Assembly: GCA_002409995.1 (NCBI GenBank) | Contig: DHOR01000053.1 | Span: 1-26,911, forward strand | Direction of reading: 5' to 3' | Origin: Hungatella sp. UBA5385 | GTDB taxonomy: Bacteria; Bacillota; Clostridia; Lachnospirales; Lachnospiraceae | DNA: 26,911 bases | Part shown: positions 14,690-23,234 of the stretch, piece by piece | How positions within the stretch are numbered: the stretch's first letter is position 1 | Layout of the letters: each line of letters begins with the position of its first letter | Made by a program: the position numbers and the translations under genes | The notes under the pieces: generated by a model | The model's database searches: none | Seen by the model: only the letters and a program-made list of their open reading frames with translations | What the model was told of the DNA's origin: nothing

Positions 14690-14718
14690 AGAATAAATCC
14701 ATGACATACAGTTGTCAA
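14690..14718 (-). promoter_or_regulatory. Promoter of the WYL regulator gene
   Basis: On the minus strand, TTGACA at 14713-14718, a 17-base spacer and TATTCT at 14690-14695. Confidence 0.7.
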
Positions 14719-14735
14719 GGATTAGATGATATACT
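14702..14735 (+). promoter_or_regulatory. Shared inverted repeat and extended -10 promoter of the PPOX gene
   Basis: TGACA at 14702-14706 and TGTCA at 14713-14717 form an inverted repeat that overlaps the -35 box of the WYL gene. Downstream, TG-A-TATACT at 14727-14735 is an extended -10 facing the PPOX gene, with no good -35. A regulator at the repeat could act on both promoters. Confidence 0.6.
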
Positions 14736-14761
14736 GGCATAAAAAAGGAGTAAGATAAACA

Positions 14762-15217
14762 ATGAAAGAGATATTAACAACAGCAAAAGAAACATTACAG
14801 GAGAATATCGGGCAGGACAGGATCATGGCACTTGCAACCAGAAATGGTGAGGGGGTGGCAAGCAGAACTGTGAATGTCTATACCTATAAAGATGATTTTT
14901 ATTTTGTAACGGAAGAAAATTCTAATAAATATGCTCAGATGAGCCAGAATAATAAAGTAGCTTTAAGTGCAGATGCGATTCAGATTACAGGCAATGCCAT
15001 ACTGCTGGATCATCCTTGCAGCGAATCCAATAAAGAATTTGTGAAATTTGTGGAAACACAGCTTCCAGGTCAGATGGATAAGTATAGTGCAGAACCTCTT
15101 AAAAGACTGATAAAGATTGAACCGGTCAACGCAGGCTTTATTCTGCTGCAGAAAGGACAGGGGTATGCCATTAACTATGAAGAAAATATGGCATTTCCTA
15201 TTAAGATAGGCAGATAA
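14762..15217 (+). CDS. Pyridoxamine 5'-phosphate oxidase-family flavoprotein
   Basis: This encodes a 151-residue split-beta-barrel protein of the PPOX/FMN-binding superfamily. Recognisable segments are RIMALATRNGEGVASRTVNVYTY (about 20-42), YFVTEENSNKYAQMSQNNKVAL (about 46-67) and ITGNAILL (about 75-82). It probably binds FMN or a related cofactor as a dimer and handles redox reactions of small molecules. It is shorter than true PdxH and lacks that enzyme's full C-terminus, so a vitamin B6 role is not implied. AAAAGGAG lies before the ATG. It is divergent from the WYL regulator, its probable controller. Confidence 0.88.
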   Translation: MKEILTTAKETLQENIGQDRIMALATRNGEGVASRTVNVYTYKDDFYFVTEENSNKYAQMSQNNKVALSADAIQITGNAILLDHPCSESNKEFVKFVETQLPGQMDKYSAEPLKRLIKIEPVNAGFILLQKGQGYAINYEENMAFPIKIGR

Positions 15218-15252
15218 AATCAGAGATAAAATGGCTGTAGTAAGAAAATATC

Positions 15253-15281
15253 TGTAAAGAACATTCATTTTGTGATATGAT
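15253..15281 (+). promoter_or_regulatory. Extended -10 promoter of the helicase gene
   Basis: TG-A-TATGAT at 15273-15281 is an extended -10, and the -35 position (TGTAAA at 15253-15258) is weak. Transcription would start near 15289, which rules out the ATG at 15281 and supports the start at 15335. Confidence 0.5.
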
Positions 15282-15334
15282 TGCTGCAAAGCAGTTTAGC
15301 CGGAGAAGGAAGCTGCACAATTTTGGAGGTATTT

Positions 15335-18300
15335 ATGGCAGAACAAGTTCTCAATATATTTTCCAAACCAACATCCACATGGTTTTCCAACACCTTCGTG
15401 AATCCAACAAAAGTACAGGAAGAAGCCTGGCCGGCTATAGCAGACGGCCGGGCTGTTCTGGTTAGTGCGCCAACAGGAACTGGAAAAACTCTTTCTGCAT
15501 TTCTGGTGTTCATAGACCGGTTACATGCTATGGAAATGGAAGGAACATTAAAAGAAGAACTCTATCTCATCTATGTATCACCTTTAAAGTCATTGGCAGG
15601 AGATATCAGGGAAAACCTGCGCCGTCCTCTTGATGGAATTGGGGATACAGGCATTAAAGTAGCCATACGTACCGGCGATACACCTCAGAGGGACCGCCAG
15701 AGGATGATCAAACATCCGCCTCATATTCTCATTATTACACCGGAATCCCTCTATCTGATGCTGACTGCCAAATCAGGACAAACCATTTTAAAAACAGCCA
15801 AGGCTGTAATCATTGATGAGCTACACGCACTGATTGACACAAAGAGAGGAGCCCATCTGATGCTTTCCATAGCAAGGCTGGATTATCTCTGTGGTCAGCC
15901 GCTGCAGCGTATTGGTCTCTCTGCAACCATTGAGCCTTTGGAGCTGGCGGCAGAGTATTTGTCTCCTGATGAAGCTGTGATCTGTGCCCCTCCCATGGAG
16001 AAAAAAGTGAAAATCGAAGTAGTAGGCACAACTCCTGCAGCAGGAAGACGTAAGGACCCTGTATGGGAAGAACTGGGAGAGGAAGTCTACAGACAGTGTT
16101 TAACAGGCAGAAGCGTAATCGCATTTTCAGAAGGGCGCCGTTATGTGGAAAAGCTGGCTTATTATGTGAATCTTCTGGGAGGAGATGGCTTTGCAAGAGT
16201 TCATCATGGAAGTCTGTCCAAAGAGCAGCGCGGAGAGTCAGAACAGGATTTGCGGGACGGTAAATTAAGGCTTTTATGTGCTACATCCTCAATGGAATTG
16301 GGAATTGATGTGGGAGAAATAGATTTGGTTCTGCAGATTGGCTGTCCCCGTACCATTTCCAGCACAATGCAGCGTCTGGGACGTGCCGGACATAACCCTG
16401 GAAAAGTCAGTGTTATGTATATGTATCCCAGAACGGCACCCGAAAGTGTGCAGTGCGGAATGACTGCAGCAGTTGCTGTACAGGGCGGTGTAGAACATGC
16501 CAAACCGCCTCTTATGTGTTTTGATGTTCTGGCACAGCATCTTGTATCCATGGCAAATGTAGATGGTTACAGTGTTGATGATGTGCTCGATATTCTTCAG
16601 CGGACTTATTCCTTTTGCAATGTAACAAAAGACGATATAACCTCAATTCTCTCCATGCTTGCAGGTGATTATGAGCATAAAAGAGACATCCCTGTAAGAC
16701 CAAGGATTTTATATGACAGAATCCATGAGAAGGTGAGAGGAGATGCCTACAGCCGAATGCTGGCAGTTGCAGCAGGCGGAACCATACCTGATAAGGGGCT
16801 TTATGCAGCCAAAACAGAGGACGGTGTAAAGCTTGGGGAACTTGATGAGGAATTTGTCTATGAGTCAAGGCTGGGAGACAAGTTTATGCTGGGTTCATTT
16901 GCCTGGAAGATTACAGGAATTGATAAAAATACAGTCTATGTTGCTCAGACACAGGCAGATGGTGCAAGACTGCCTTTCTGGAAGGGAGAAATACGGGGCA
17001 GAAGCCTGAAAACAAGTCTTGCATTTGGAAAGATATTAAGAAAGCTGGGAGAAGCAGAGGAACAGGGACAGCTGGAGCAGGGGCTGGAATCCCTTGGTCT
17101 TGATGAAGCTGCTGTTATCAATGCTTCAGGTTTTATAAAGCGTCAGATAGAAGTTACTGGAGGGCTGCCTGATGACAAAACTATGATTGTGGAGCATTTT
17201 ACAGATCATACAGGCTGTCATCAGGTGATGATTCATGGATTGTTCGGCAGAAGAGTCAATGCACCTCTTTCCCTCTTAGCTCAACACAGAGTCAGAACTG
17301 CTTATGGTTTTGAACTTGGCTGTGTAGATGAAGAGGATGGATTCCTGCTCTATCCCTATGGCATAGAAACTATTCCAGAACGTCTTCTCTATGATATTGA
17401 TCCCCAGGGAGCCAGAGAGATACTGGAAACCATGCTTCCAGTTACGCCGCTGTTTAACATGACCTTCCGCTACAATGCAGCAAGAGCTTTGATGATGGGA
17501 ATGAAGCGGAATGGCCGTCAGCCACTCTGGATGCAGCGTCTGAAAAGTACAGAAATGCTGGATTCTCTGATCAATGAGAAAAACCACCCTTTGATCAGGG
17601 AAACCAGAAGAGAGTGTCTGGATGACCAGTGGGATATTGATGGCGCCATAGAGATTCTCAATGGAATCCGCAGTGGCACCATTGCTGTGAGAGAAATCTA
17701 TACAGATATCCCTTCTCCTATGTCCCTTCCTCTTCAGTGGCAGGTGGAGGCAGCGGAAATGTATGAATATTCCCCAATCACTCCCGGTATGCGCCAGGCA
17801 ATTTACGATGAATTAAAATATCTGGATGGCATCCGCCCTGCTGCAGAAGAACTGCAAAAGCAGCAGGAGAGGAAAAAGCTTCCTGAAGATGAACTACAGC
17901 TTCATTCTCTTCTGATGATTGAAGGGGATTTGGAAGCCGGGGAGTTAGATGTGCCTGTGGAATGGCTGGAATCACTGGCAGAGCAGGGACTTGCCCTCTA
18001 CATTGAACCAGGTCTCTGGATAGCAGCAGAGCACGGGGCAGACTATGAGGATGCACTGGTAAACAGACAGTCAGAGGCTGCTGCACCCATTATAAGAAGG
18101 CTGCTGCGTTACAGAGGCGGTCATACCTTGGGACAGATCAGAGAACGGTATATGCTGTCTGAGAAATTTACCTTACAGATACTGGAAGCTCTGTGTGAAA
18201 ACAGAGAGATTATAGAAGAAGATCATATTTATTATCATCAGCAGATGTATGAGAGAGCCAGAAAATCCACCATCCGTAACCTCCGGCAGGAAACTGCCAC

Positions 18301-19483
18301 AGAACCGGCTTCTCATTACGCGGCACTTGTGGCAGAAAGAATCAGGCCCTATGACCTTCCGGAAGAACAGCTGAAGCAGACCATGGAATTATTTACAGGC
18401 AGAATGTTTCCTGTAAAGATTTGGGAAACAGTAATTTTACCAAGAAGAGTGAAGAATTACAGGGAAGGAATGCTGGACAGACTCCTTGCAGAAGGAGATT
18501 ACTACTGGAAAATGGCTCCGGACGGAAGTCTCTGCTTCTGCAAATATGAGGACATAGATTGGGATTCCCCCTTACCGAAAATGTCAGAAGCTCTGGAGGG
18601 AGATGAAAAACTGCTCTACGAGGAGCTGCGTAAGAGAGGAGCAAGCTTCTTAAAATTCCTTACAGAGATTCCAAAGGAAGGCAGCGCTCAGGAGGTACTG
18701 CTTCGACTGGCAGAAAAAAGTCTTGTCTGTGCTGATAGCTTTGTTCCTGTGCGGCAGTGGCAGAATCAGGAAAAGGTAAAAAAGGCAACTGCAAGACAGA
18801 GGGTCAATGCCCGTGTAATGGCTTTGTCAGCAGGAAGATGGGATATTGTCCGCCCATTAAAGGCAAAAACCATGGAGGACTGGCTGGAGTTATTTTTCCG
18901 TGAGCAGCCGGTGATTTGCAGGGAAACTTTTAAAAGAGCAGCCCAGAGTCTGGCAGCTTCTCCTTATCTGGCAGAGGAAATATCAGAGAATCTAAACTTT
19001 TCCCAGGCTTTAGAGGTACTTCGAATCTGGGAGTATACGGGAAGAGTGCGGAGAGGATATTTTGTGGAAGGGATGTCTGGTGCACAGTTTATCCGTAAAG
19101 AGGAATATGAAGGAATCACTGCCGCACTAAAAGCACCCAGCGATGAGATTATATGGCTTAATGCATCTGATCCCGGACAGCTCTGGGGTAAGGTGCTTCC
19201 TATGCCGGAGGAAGTGGATTTCTTAAATGTGCAGGGAACTGCAGTTTGTTTGAAGGCAGGTCAGGTTACAGCAGTTTTGGAACGTCAGGGGAAAGTGCTT
19301 CGGGTATTTCAAACTGAGGGACTGGAAGATATGCTGAAGGAGTTTGTCAGGGATTATAAACGGATGCTGCTATTTCCTGAGGTGAAAAGGCTGATTGTGA
19401 AAGAGTATCCGGAAGAAGGTAAAAAGGCATTAACAGAAGCTGGATTTATGAAGGAAATGTTGGACTTTGTGTTGTATCGCTGA
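15335..19483 (+). CDS. lhr: Lhr-type DEAD/DEAH-box helicase with C-terminal extension
   Basis: This encodes 1382 residues from the ATG at 15335, which follows GGAGGT. The upstream in-frame ATG at 15281 lacks a site. Helicase motifs: Q-motif (PTKVQEEAW), Walker A APTGTGKT (45-52), Walker B DELH (161-164), SAT (196-198) and motif VI QRLGRAGHNPG. These match superfamily 2 Lhr proteins, which are 3'-5' DNA/RNA-DNA helicases linked to repair. The long C-terminal part fits the Lhr extension (winged-helix and AlkZ-like HTH region), close to the full-length family size. The function in this organism is inferred from the family. The gene stands alone between its own promoter and terminator. Confidence 0.92.
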   Translation: MAEQVLNIFSKPTSTWFSNTFVNPTKVQEEAWPAIADGRAVLVSAPTGTGKTLSAFLVFIDRLHAMEMEGTLKEELYLIYVSPLKSLAGDIRENLRRPLDGIGDTGIKVAIRTGDTPQRDRQRMIKHPPHILIITPESLYLMLTAKSGQTILKTAKAVIIDELHALIDTKRGAHLMLSIARLDYLCGQPLQRIGLSATIEPLELAAEYLSPDEAVICAPPMEKKVKIEVVGTTPAAGRRKDPVWEELGEEVYRQCLTGRSVIAFSEGRRYVEKLAYYVNLLGGDGFARVHHGSLSKEQRGESEQDLRDGKLRLLCATSSMELGIDVGEIDLVLQIGCPRTISSTMQRLGRAGHNPGKVSVMYMYPRTAPESVQCGMTAAVAVQGGVEHAKPPLMCFDVLAQHLVSMANVDGYSVDDVLDILQRTYSFCNVTKDDITSILSMLAGDYEHKRDIPVRPRILYDRIHEKVRGDAYSRMLAVAAGGTIPDKGLYAAKTEDGVKLGELDEEFVYESRLGDKFMLGSFAWKITGIDKNTVYVAQTQADGARLPFWKGEIRGRSLKTSLAFGKILRKLGEAEEQGQLEQGLESLGLDEAAVINASGFIKRQIEVTGGLPDDKTMIVEHFTDHTGCHQVMIHGLFGRRVNAPLSLLAQHRVRTAYGFELGCVDEEDGFLLYPYGIETIPERLLYDIDPQGAREILETMLPVTPLFNMTFRYNAARALMMGMKRNGRQPLWMQRLKSTEMLDSLINEKNHPLIRETRRECLDDQWDIDGAIEILNGIRSGTIAVREIYTDIPSPMSLPLQWQVEAAEMYEYSPITPGMRQAIYDELKYLDGIRPAAEELQKQQERKKLPEDELQLHSLLMIEGDLEAGELDVPVEWLESLAEQGLALYIEPGLWIAAEHGADYEDALVNRQSEAAAPIIRRLLRYRGGHTLGQIRERYMLSEKFTLQILEALCENREIIEEDHIYYHQQMYERARKSTIRNLRQETATEPASHYAALVAERIRPYDLPEEQLKQTMELFTGRMFPVKIWETVILPRRVKNYREGMLDRLLAEGDYYWKMAPDGSLCFCKYEDIDWDSPLPKMSEALEGDEKLLYEELRKRGASFLKFLTEIPKEGSAQEVLLRLAEKSLVCADSFVPVRQWQNQEKVKKATARQRVNARVMALSAGRWDIVRPLKAKTMEDWLELFFREQPVICRETFKRAAQSLAASPYLAEEISENLNFSQALEVLRIWEYTGRVRRGYFVEGMSGAQFIRKEEYEGITAALKAPSDEIIWLNASDPGQLWGKVLPMPEEVDFLNVQGTAVCLKAGQVTAVLERQGKVLRVFQTEGLEDMLKEFVRDYKRMLLFPEVKRLIVKEYPEEGKKALTEAGFMKEMLDFVLYR

Positions 19484-19511
19484 TCTTGTGAATATGGGTA
19501 GGAATATAATG

Positions 19512-19542
19512 ACGCCACGGCAAATGCCGTGGCGTTAAATTT
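19512..19542 (+). terminator. Intrinsic terminator of the helicase gene
   Basis: ACGCCACGGC at 19512-19521 pairs perfectly with GCCGTGGCGT at 19526-19535 around the loop AAAT, followed by TAAATTTT. Confidence 0.88.
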
Positions 19543-19575
19543 TAGCCACATGAAAGTGCTTATTTGCAATAATAT

Positions 19576-19660
19576 TCAATTGCAGTCAGAATTTAACTGT
19601 TCTTTCATTACTGCAATGAACTTTTCGGCAGAATATGGGGAATGGATTCTATGGGTGATA
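19576..19660 (-). pseudogene. Possible C-terminal coding remnant
   Basis: The minus strand reads PYSAEKFIAVMKEQLNSDCN and then a stop at 19576-19578. This looks like the C-terminus of a helical protein, but no start or longer frame remains upstream. It may be chance. Confidence 0.2.
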
Positions 19661-19703
19661 TGGAAAATTTATAAATTGTTTATCTTTTTGTTAGCACCAT
19701 GTT

Positions 19704-19715
19704 ATCCATATGGAT
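19704..19715. promoter_or_regulatory. 12-bp perfect palindrome upstream of the acylase-like gene
   Basis: ATCCATATGGAT is a perfect palindrome 34 bases before the lipoprotein start codon. Its half-sites ATCCA and TGGAT are the same as the inner half-sites of the PadR operator, with 2 rather than 4 bases between them. I could not find a convincing -35/-10 pair around it. Confidence 0.35.
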
Positions 19716-19749
19716 TAAAGTATTAGCAGATCAGGAAGGGAGTAGAAAA

Positions 19750-20847
19750 ATGAAGAGAAAAATATGCATGACCCTCATAATGGCATGGGCTCTTAGTACT
19801 GTTTCCGGCTGTGGATTAAATGTAAAATCATCTGATGATATAGGACTGGATAACGCAGTAAAAGGAGAACAAATGGAACATAAGGTCATTGTGCCGGATA
19901 CTAAAATTACAGAATTGGAAAAAGGATTATCGGTAGTTCGTTATGAAGGAAACTACGGTTTTGACGATTTTTTGCAGCAAGGAGGTGCATCCTCGGATGA
20001 AGACGTTGTAGAGTACATCGGGAGCAAACTGACAACCAATCTACCCCAACTGTTCTTTGGCGGTAATCCATTCGGCTGCAGTACCCTATCTGTGAGAAAC
20101 ACGGAAGGAGGCAATCTGTTTGGAAGAAATTTTGACTGGGATACTTGTAATGCACTGATTATCAGTTCCAGACCGGATGATGGTTATGCTTCTGTTTCCA
20201 CAGTCAACACGAATTTCATAAAGGCAGGAGGCCTGGATATTTCAAGGCTTTCGGATGCAGCTCAGGCAATTGTAGGTTTATATGCACCGCTGGACGGAAT
20301 GAATGAAGAAGGATTAGCAGTGTCAGTCAATATGATTGGGGACTCTGATACGATAGAACAAAATACAGAAAAGCCGGACATTACAACAACAACTGCCATC
20401 CGTCTGCTTCTTGACAAGGCGGCAAACGTAGAGGAAGCACTGGATCTCCTTTCACAGTACGATCTGCATGCATCCATGGGAATGATGGTTCATCTGGTGC
20501 TTTCCGATGCAGAAGGAAACAGCGTTGTGGTGGAATACATAGACCATGAGATGGTAGTTACGAAAACTCCAATTGTCACCAACTTTTATCTGGCAGAGGG
20601 TAAAAAATACGGAATAGGAACTTCACAGTCCCATACCAGATACGACATATTAAATGCAGTATTGGAAAAACAGGAAACCATGACGGAAGCAGAAGTGAGA
20701 GATGCATTGGATAGTGTGAGTAAAGATAATTTTGGTGAATTTGAATCTACAGAATGGAGTATTGTCATGAATCAGGATACGAAGAAACTGACTTATTATC
20801 ACAGAGAAAATTATAATAAGGGATATATCATTTCAGTGGAATCATAA
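19750..20847 (+). CDS. Lipoprotein Ntn hydrolase of the choloylglycine hydrolase/penicillin acylase family
   Basis: This encodes 365 residues from the ATG at 19750, preceded by GGAAGGGAG. The N-terminus is a lipoprotein signal (VSGC, Cys21 lipidated). The hydrolase core begins at FGCSTLSVRN with Cys110 as the probable nucleophile, followed by GGNLFGRNFDWDT, a family hallmark, and KYGIGTSQSHTRYDIL near the C-terminus. Such enzymes cleave linear amides, for example bile-salt conjugates, penicillin V or N-acyl homoserine lactones. Classical cytoplasmic bile-salt hydrolases have Cys at position 2; here the nucleophile lies after about 109 residues and would need internal processing. The substrate is unknown. 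It heads a group with a DUF6506 gene and a C-S lyase gene. Confidence 0.85.
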   Translation: MKRKICMTLIMAWALSTVSGCGLNVKSSDDIGLDNAVKGEQMEHKVIVPDTKITELEKGLSVVRYEGNYGFDDFLQQGGASSDEDVVEYIGSKLTTNLPQLFFGGNPFGCSTLSVRNTEGGNLFGRNFDWDTCNALIISSRPDDGYASVSTVNTNFIKAGGLDISRLSDAAQAIVGLYAPLDGMNEEGLAVSVNMIGDSDTIEQNTEKPDITTTTAIRLLLDKAANVEEALDLLSQYDLHASMGMMVHLVLSDAEGNSVVVEYIDHEMVVTKTPIVTNFYLAEGKKYGIGTSQSHTRYDILNAVLEKQETMTEAEVRDALDSVSKDNFGEFESTEWSIVMNQDTKKLTYYHRENYNKGYIISVES

Positions 20848-20895
20848 GTAGGAGGAACTAGAGATATAAGCTTTGAAGAAAGAAAAGAGGTATTT

Positions 20896-21195
20896 ATGAA
20901 GAAATTTGCAATGATGCTGCTTAATCCATTATTTGAACCTGAAGAACACATGGCTCTTTTTCTCACAGGGAATATAGAAAACTACATATTCACAGTAAGA
21001 AATGAGAAGGAGGCGTTGGATAAAACAAAAGATTTGGTCAAACAAGGCTTTGGTGTACTGGAGCTATGCGGAGCTTTTGATGAAAAACTTGTACAAGAGA
21101 TCTACGCCGCTTCAGAAGGGAAATTATGCATAGGACATGTTGTTTATCCGCCGGAGCAAGAGGAGGCCTTGCAGGAATATTGGGAAAGTCAGTGA
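20896..21195 (+). CDS. DUF6506-family protein
   Basis: This encodes a 99-residue small cytoplasmic protein. The pattern LFEPEEHMALFLTGN, then TVRNEKEALDKTKDLVKQGFGVLELCGAFDE and GHVVYPPEQEE, matches what I recall of the DUF6506 family, whose biochemical function is unknown. GAGG lies before the ATG. It sits 48 bases after the acylase-like gene and 70 before the lyase gene, so it is probably co-transcribed with both. Confidence 0.75.
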   Translation: MKKFAMMLLNPLFEPEEHMALFLTGNIENYIFTVRNEKEALDKTKDLVKQGFGVLELCGAFDEKLVQEIYAASEGKLCIGHVVYPPEQEEALQEYWESQ

Positions 21196-21265
21196 GGATA
21201 GTGTTAGCCCTGGTAAGTGGTACTGTGGAAGTAAACTTTGAGACAGAAGAATAGGAGGAGAGGCA

Positions 21266-22444
21266 ATGGAATTTCAGTTTCATAACAGGATAGAACGACG
21301 AAATACAGGTTCCATGAAGTGGGATGTGAAGGAGCATGAACTGCCTATGTGGGTAGCTGATATGGATTTTCAGACAGCGCCGGAAGTTACAAAAAGTATC
21401 GTTGAAAGGGCAAAGCAGGGTGTATTTGGATATACGGAAGTTACGGATGAATGGTATCAGGCCTATCAGACATGGTGGAAAGAACGTCATCATCTTGAAA
21501 TTCAAAAAGATTGGCTGATATTCTGTACGGGTGTAGTGCCCGCCATTTCAAGTATTATCCGGAAAATTACTACAGTTGGAGAGAACGTAGTAGTGATGAC
21601 ACCGGTATATAACATATTTTTTAATTCCATCTTGAATAATGGCAGAAATGTGCTTGAAAGCCGGCTTTTATACGATGGCAGTGAGTATCAGATTGACTTT
21701 ATCGATTTGGAAGAGAAGATTTCCAATCCTCAGACTACCCTTCTTATTTTGTGTAATCCCCATAACCCTGTCGGAAAGATATGGGATAGAGAAACCTTGG
21801 AGCGGATAGGGGATTTATGCAGCAAATATCATGTGACAGTGCTTTCAGATGAAATCCATTGTGACCTTACGGAACCGGGGGATGAATATACGCCTTTTGC
21901 CTCGGTATCTGACAACTGCCGAAATAACAGTATTACATGTGTGTCACCCACAAAGGCGTTTAATCTGGCAGGAATCCAGACAGCAGCAGTAATTGTTCCA
22001 AATTATAACTTAAGGCATAAAGTCAGCAGGGGACTTAATACTGATGAAGCAGCGGAACCAAACGTATTTGCCGCTATCGCACCAGTTGCTGCATTTACAT
22101 ATGGTGGAGAATGGCTGGATGCTTTACGGAAATATCTGTGGGAAAACAGATTATTTGCAGAGGAATATATCAAAAGGGAAATCAAAGATGTATCCCCAGT
22201 TTCCGCCAAGGCTACCTATCTGCTATGGCTTGACTGCAGGAATATTATCGGAAGTTCAACGGAACTCTGCAATTTTATCCGCAGCCACAGTGGTCTTTAT
22301 CTCTCTGACGGGAATGAATACCATAATGGAGAGGGGTTTCTTCGCATGAATCTCGCTTGCCCGAGACAGCAAGTGGAAGATGGACTAAACCGTCTGAAAG
22401 AAAGCGTGGCAGCTTATAAGATATGGGTATGCAGGCAATGCTAA
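21266..22444 (+). CDS. patB: MalY/PatB-type PLP-dependent cysteine-S-conjugate beta-lyase
   Basis: This encodes a 392-residue aminotransferase-fold class I/II enzyme of the MalY/PatB group. Family signatures are WVADMDFQTAPEV (29-41), NPHNPVG (164-170), DEIH (195-198) and SPTKAFNLAG with the PLP-binding Lys230. It cleaves the C-S bond of cystathionine or other cysteine conjugates to a thiol, pyruvate and ammonia. Some family members are aminotransferases, so the exact reaction is not certain. GGAGGAG lies before the ATG. It is the last gene of the acylase-like group, suggesting it processes a cysteine-containing product. Confidence 0.88.
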   Translation: MEFQFHNRIERRNTGSMKWDVKEHELPMWVADMDFQTAPEVTKSIVERAKQGVFGYTEVTDEWYQAYQTWWKERHHLEIQKDWLIFCTGVVPAISSIIRKITTVGENVVVMTPVYNIFFNSILNNGRNVLESRLLYDGSEYQIDFIDLEEKISNPQTTLLILCNPHNPVGKIWDRETLERIGDLCSKYHVTVLSDEIHCDLTEPGDEYTPFASVSDNCRNNSITCVSPTKAFNLAGIQTAAVIVPNYNLRHKVSRGLNTDEAAEPNVFAAIAPVAAFTYGGEWLDALRKYLWENRLFAEEYIKREIKDVSPVSAKATYLLWLDCRNIIGSSTELCNFIRSHSGLYLSDGNEYHNGEGFLRMNLACPRQQVEDGLNRLKESVAAYKIWVCRQC

Positions 22445-22541
22445 AAGAGGGGTGGTACTTTGTCATTTTGATTTCCTTTTAAATCTGAGCCTTTTCAGTA
22501 ATCATTTTATCATATTTTTACCTTTTGGTTGATTTTTCTCT

Positions 22542-22569
22542 TTGCAGTCTTTGAATCATAAATTATAAT
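22542..22569 (+). promoter_or_regulatory. Promoter of the ECF sigma operon
   Basis: TTGCAG at 22542-22547, a 16-base spacer and a perfect TATAAT at 22564-22569. The remainder of the interval from 22445 to 22679 is AT-rich and shows no other feature I can support. Confidence 0.5.
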
Positions 22570-22679
22570 AGAATAAACGCCATTCTGTGATAAAATAAAA
22601 TTTATAGAGAGAAACGCAGATAAATCAAAAAAATCCGAATATATAAATGACGAGGTTAATAAGGAGGTATGGTGATAGT

Positions 22680-23234
22680 ATGGAAGATAAAGAGATCATA
22701 AAATTATTGGAAAGACGTTCTGAGACTGCAATTGAAGAATTGAGTAATCAATATAAACACTATTGTATGAAAATCGCACTTAATATTCTCAAAAACATCG
22801 AAGATGTGAAAGAATGTATCAATGACACTTGGCTATCTGTCTGGAACCAAATACCTCCTGATAAACCGGAAAACCTGTCAGCGTATGTTGGAAGAATCAC
22901 CAGGAATAAAGCCATTGACCGGTATCATTACAATCATGCACAAAAACTTAATATTGAAATTGTGAGTATCTTTCAGGAATTGGATGAGCTTTGTTCTCCA
23001 CAAGGGATCGAAATGGAAAGGAACGAAGCTTATTTAATCAATTTATTTAACCGCTTCTTAGAGAAAGAGAAGAAAATCAATCGAATAATCTTTGTTCAAA
23101 GATATTGGTATGCTAATTCCATTACTACAATTGCGGAGAATAACAATATAAGTGAAAGTAAAGCTAAATCTATCCTATTCAGAATGCGTAATAGACTAAG
23201 AAGCTTTTTGGAAAAGGAGGGCATCTGTTTATGA
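22680..23234 (+). CDS. ECF-type RNA polymerase sigma factor
   Basis: This encodes 184 residues from the ATG at 22680. AAGGAGG lies upstream with a rather long 12-base spacer; an in-frame upstream ATG at 22647 has none. Sigma region 2 covers about residues 10-85, with DVKECINDTWLSVWNQIPP and ITRNKAIDRYH. Region 4 is at about 120-180 (IIFVQRYWYANSITTIAENNNISESKAKSILFRMRNRL). There is no region 1.1 or 3, as usual for ECF factors. Its last four bases overlap the next gene, its probable membrane partner. Target promoters cannot be read from the window. Confidence 0.92.
   Translation: MEDKEIIKLLERRSETAIEELSNQYKHYCMKIALNILKNIEDVKECINDTWLSVWNQIPPDKPENLSAYVGRITRNKAIDRYHYNHAQKLNIEIVSIFQELDELCSPQGIEMERNEAYLINLFNRFLEKEKKINRIIFVQRYWYANSITTIAENNNISESKAKSILFRMRNRLRSFLEKEGICL

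Noticed and set aside
16204..16868. Several 80-130 residue minus-strand ORFs inside the helicase gene
   Set aside because: All lie opposite conserved helicase motifs and lack ribosome-binding sites.
22044..22349. 101-residue plus-strand ORF inside the lyase gene
   Set aside because: It is out of frame with the conserved MalY/PatB protein and has no ribosome-binding site.
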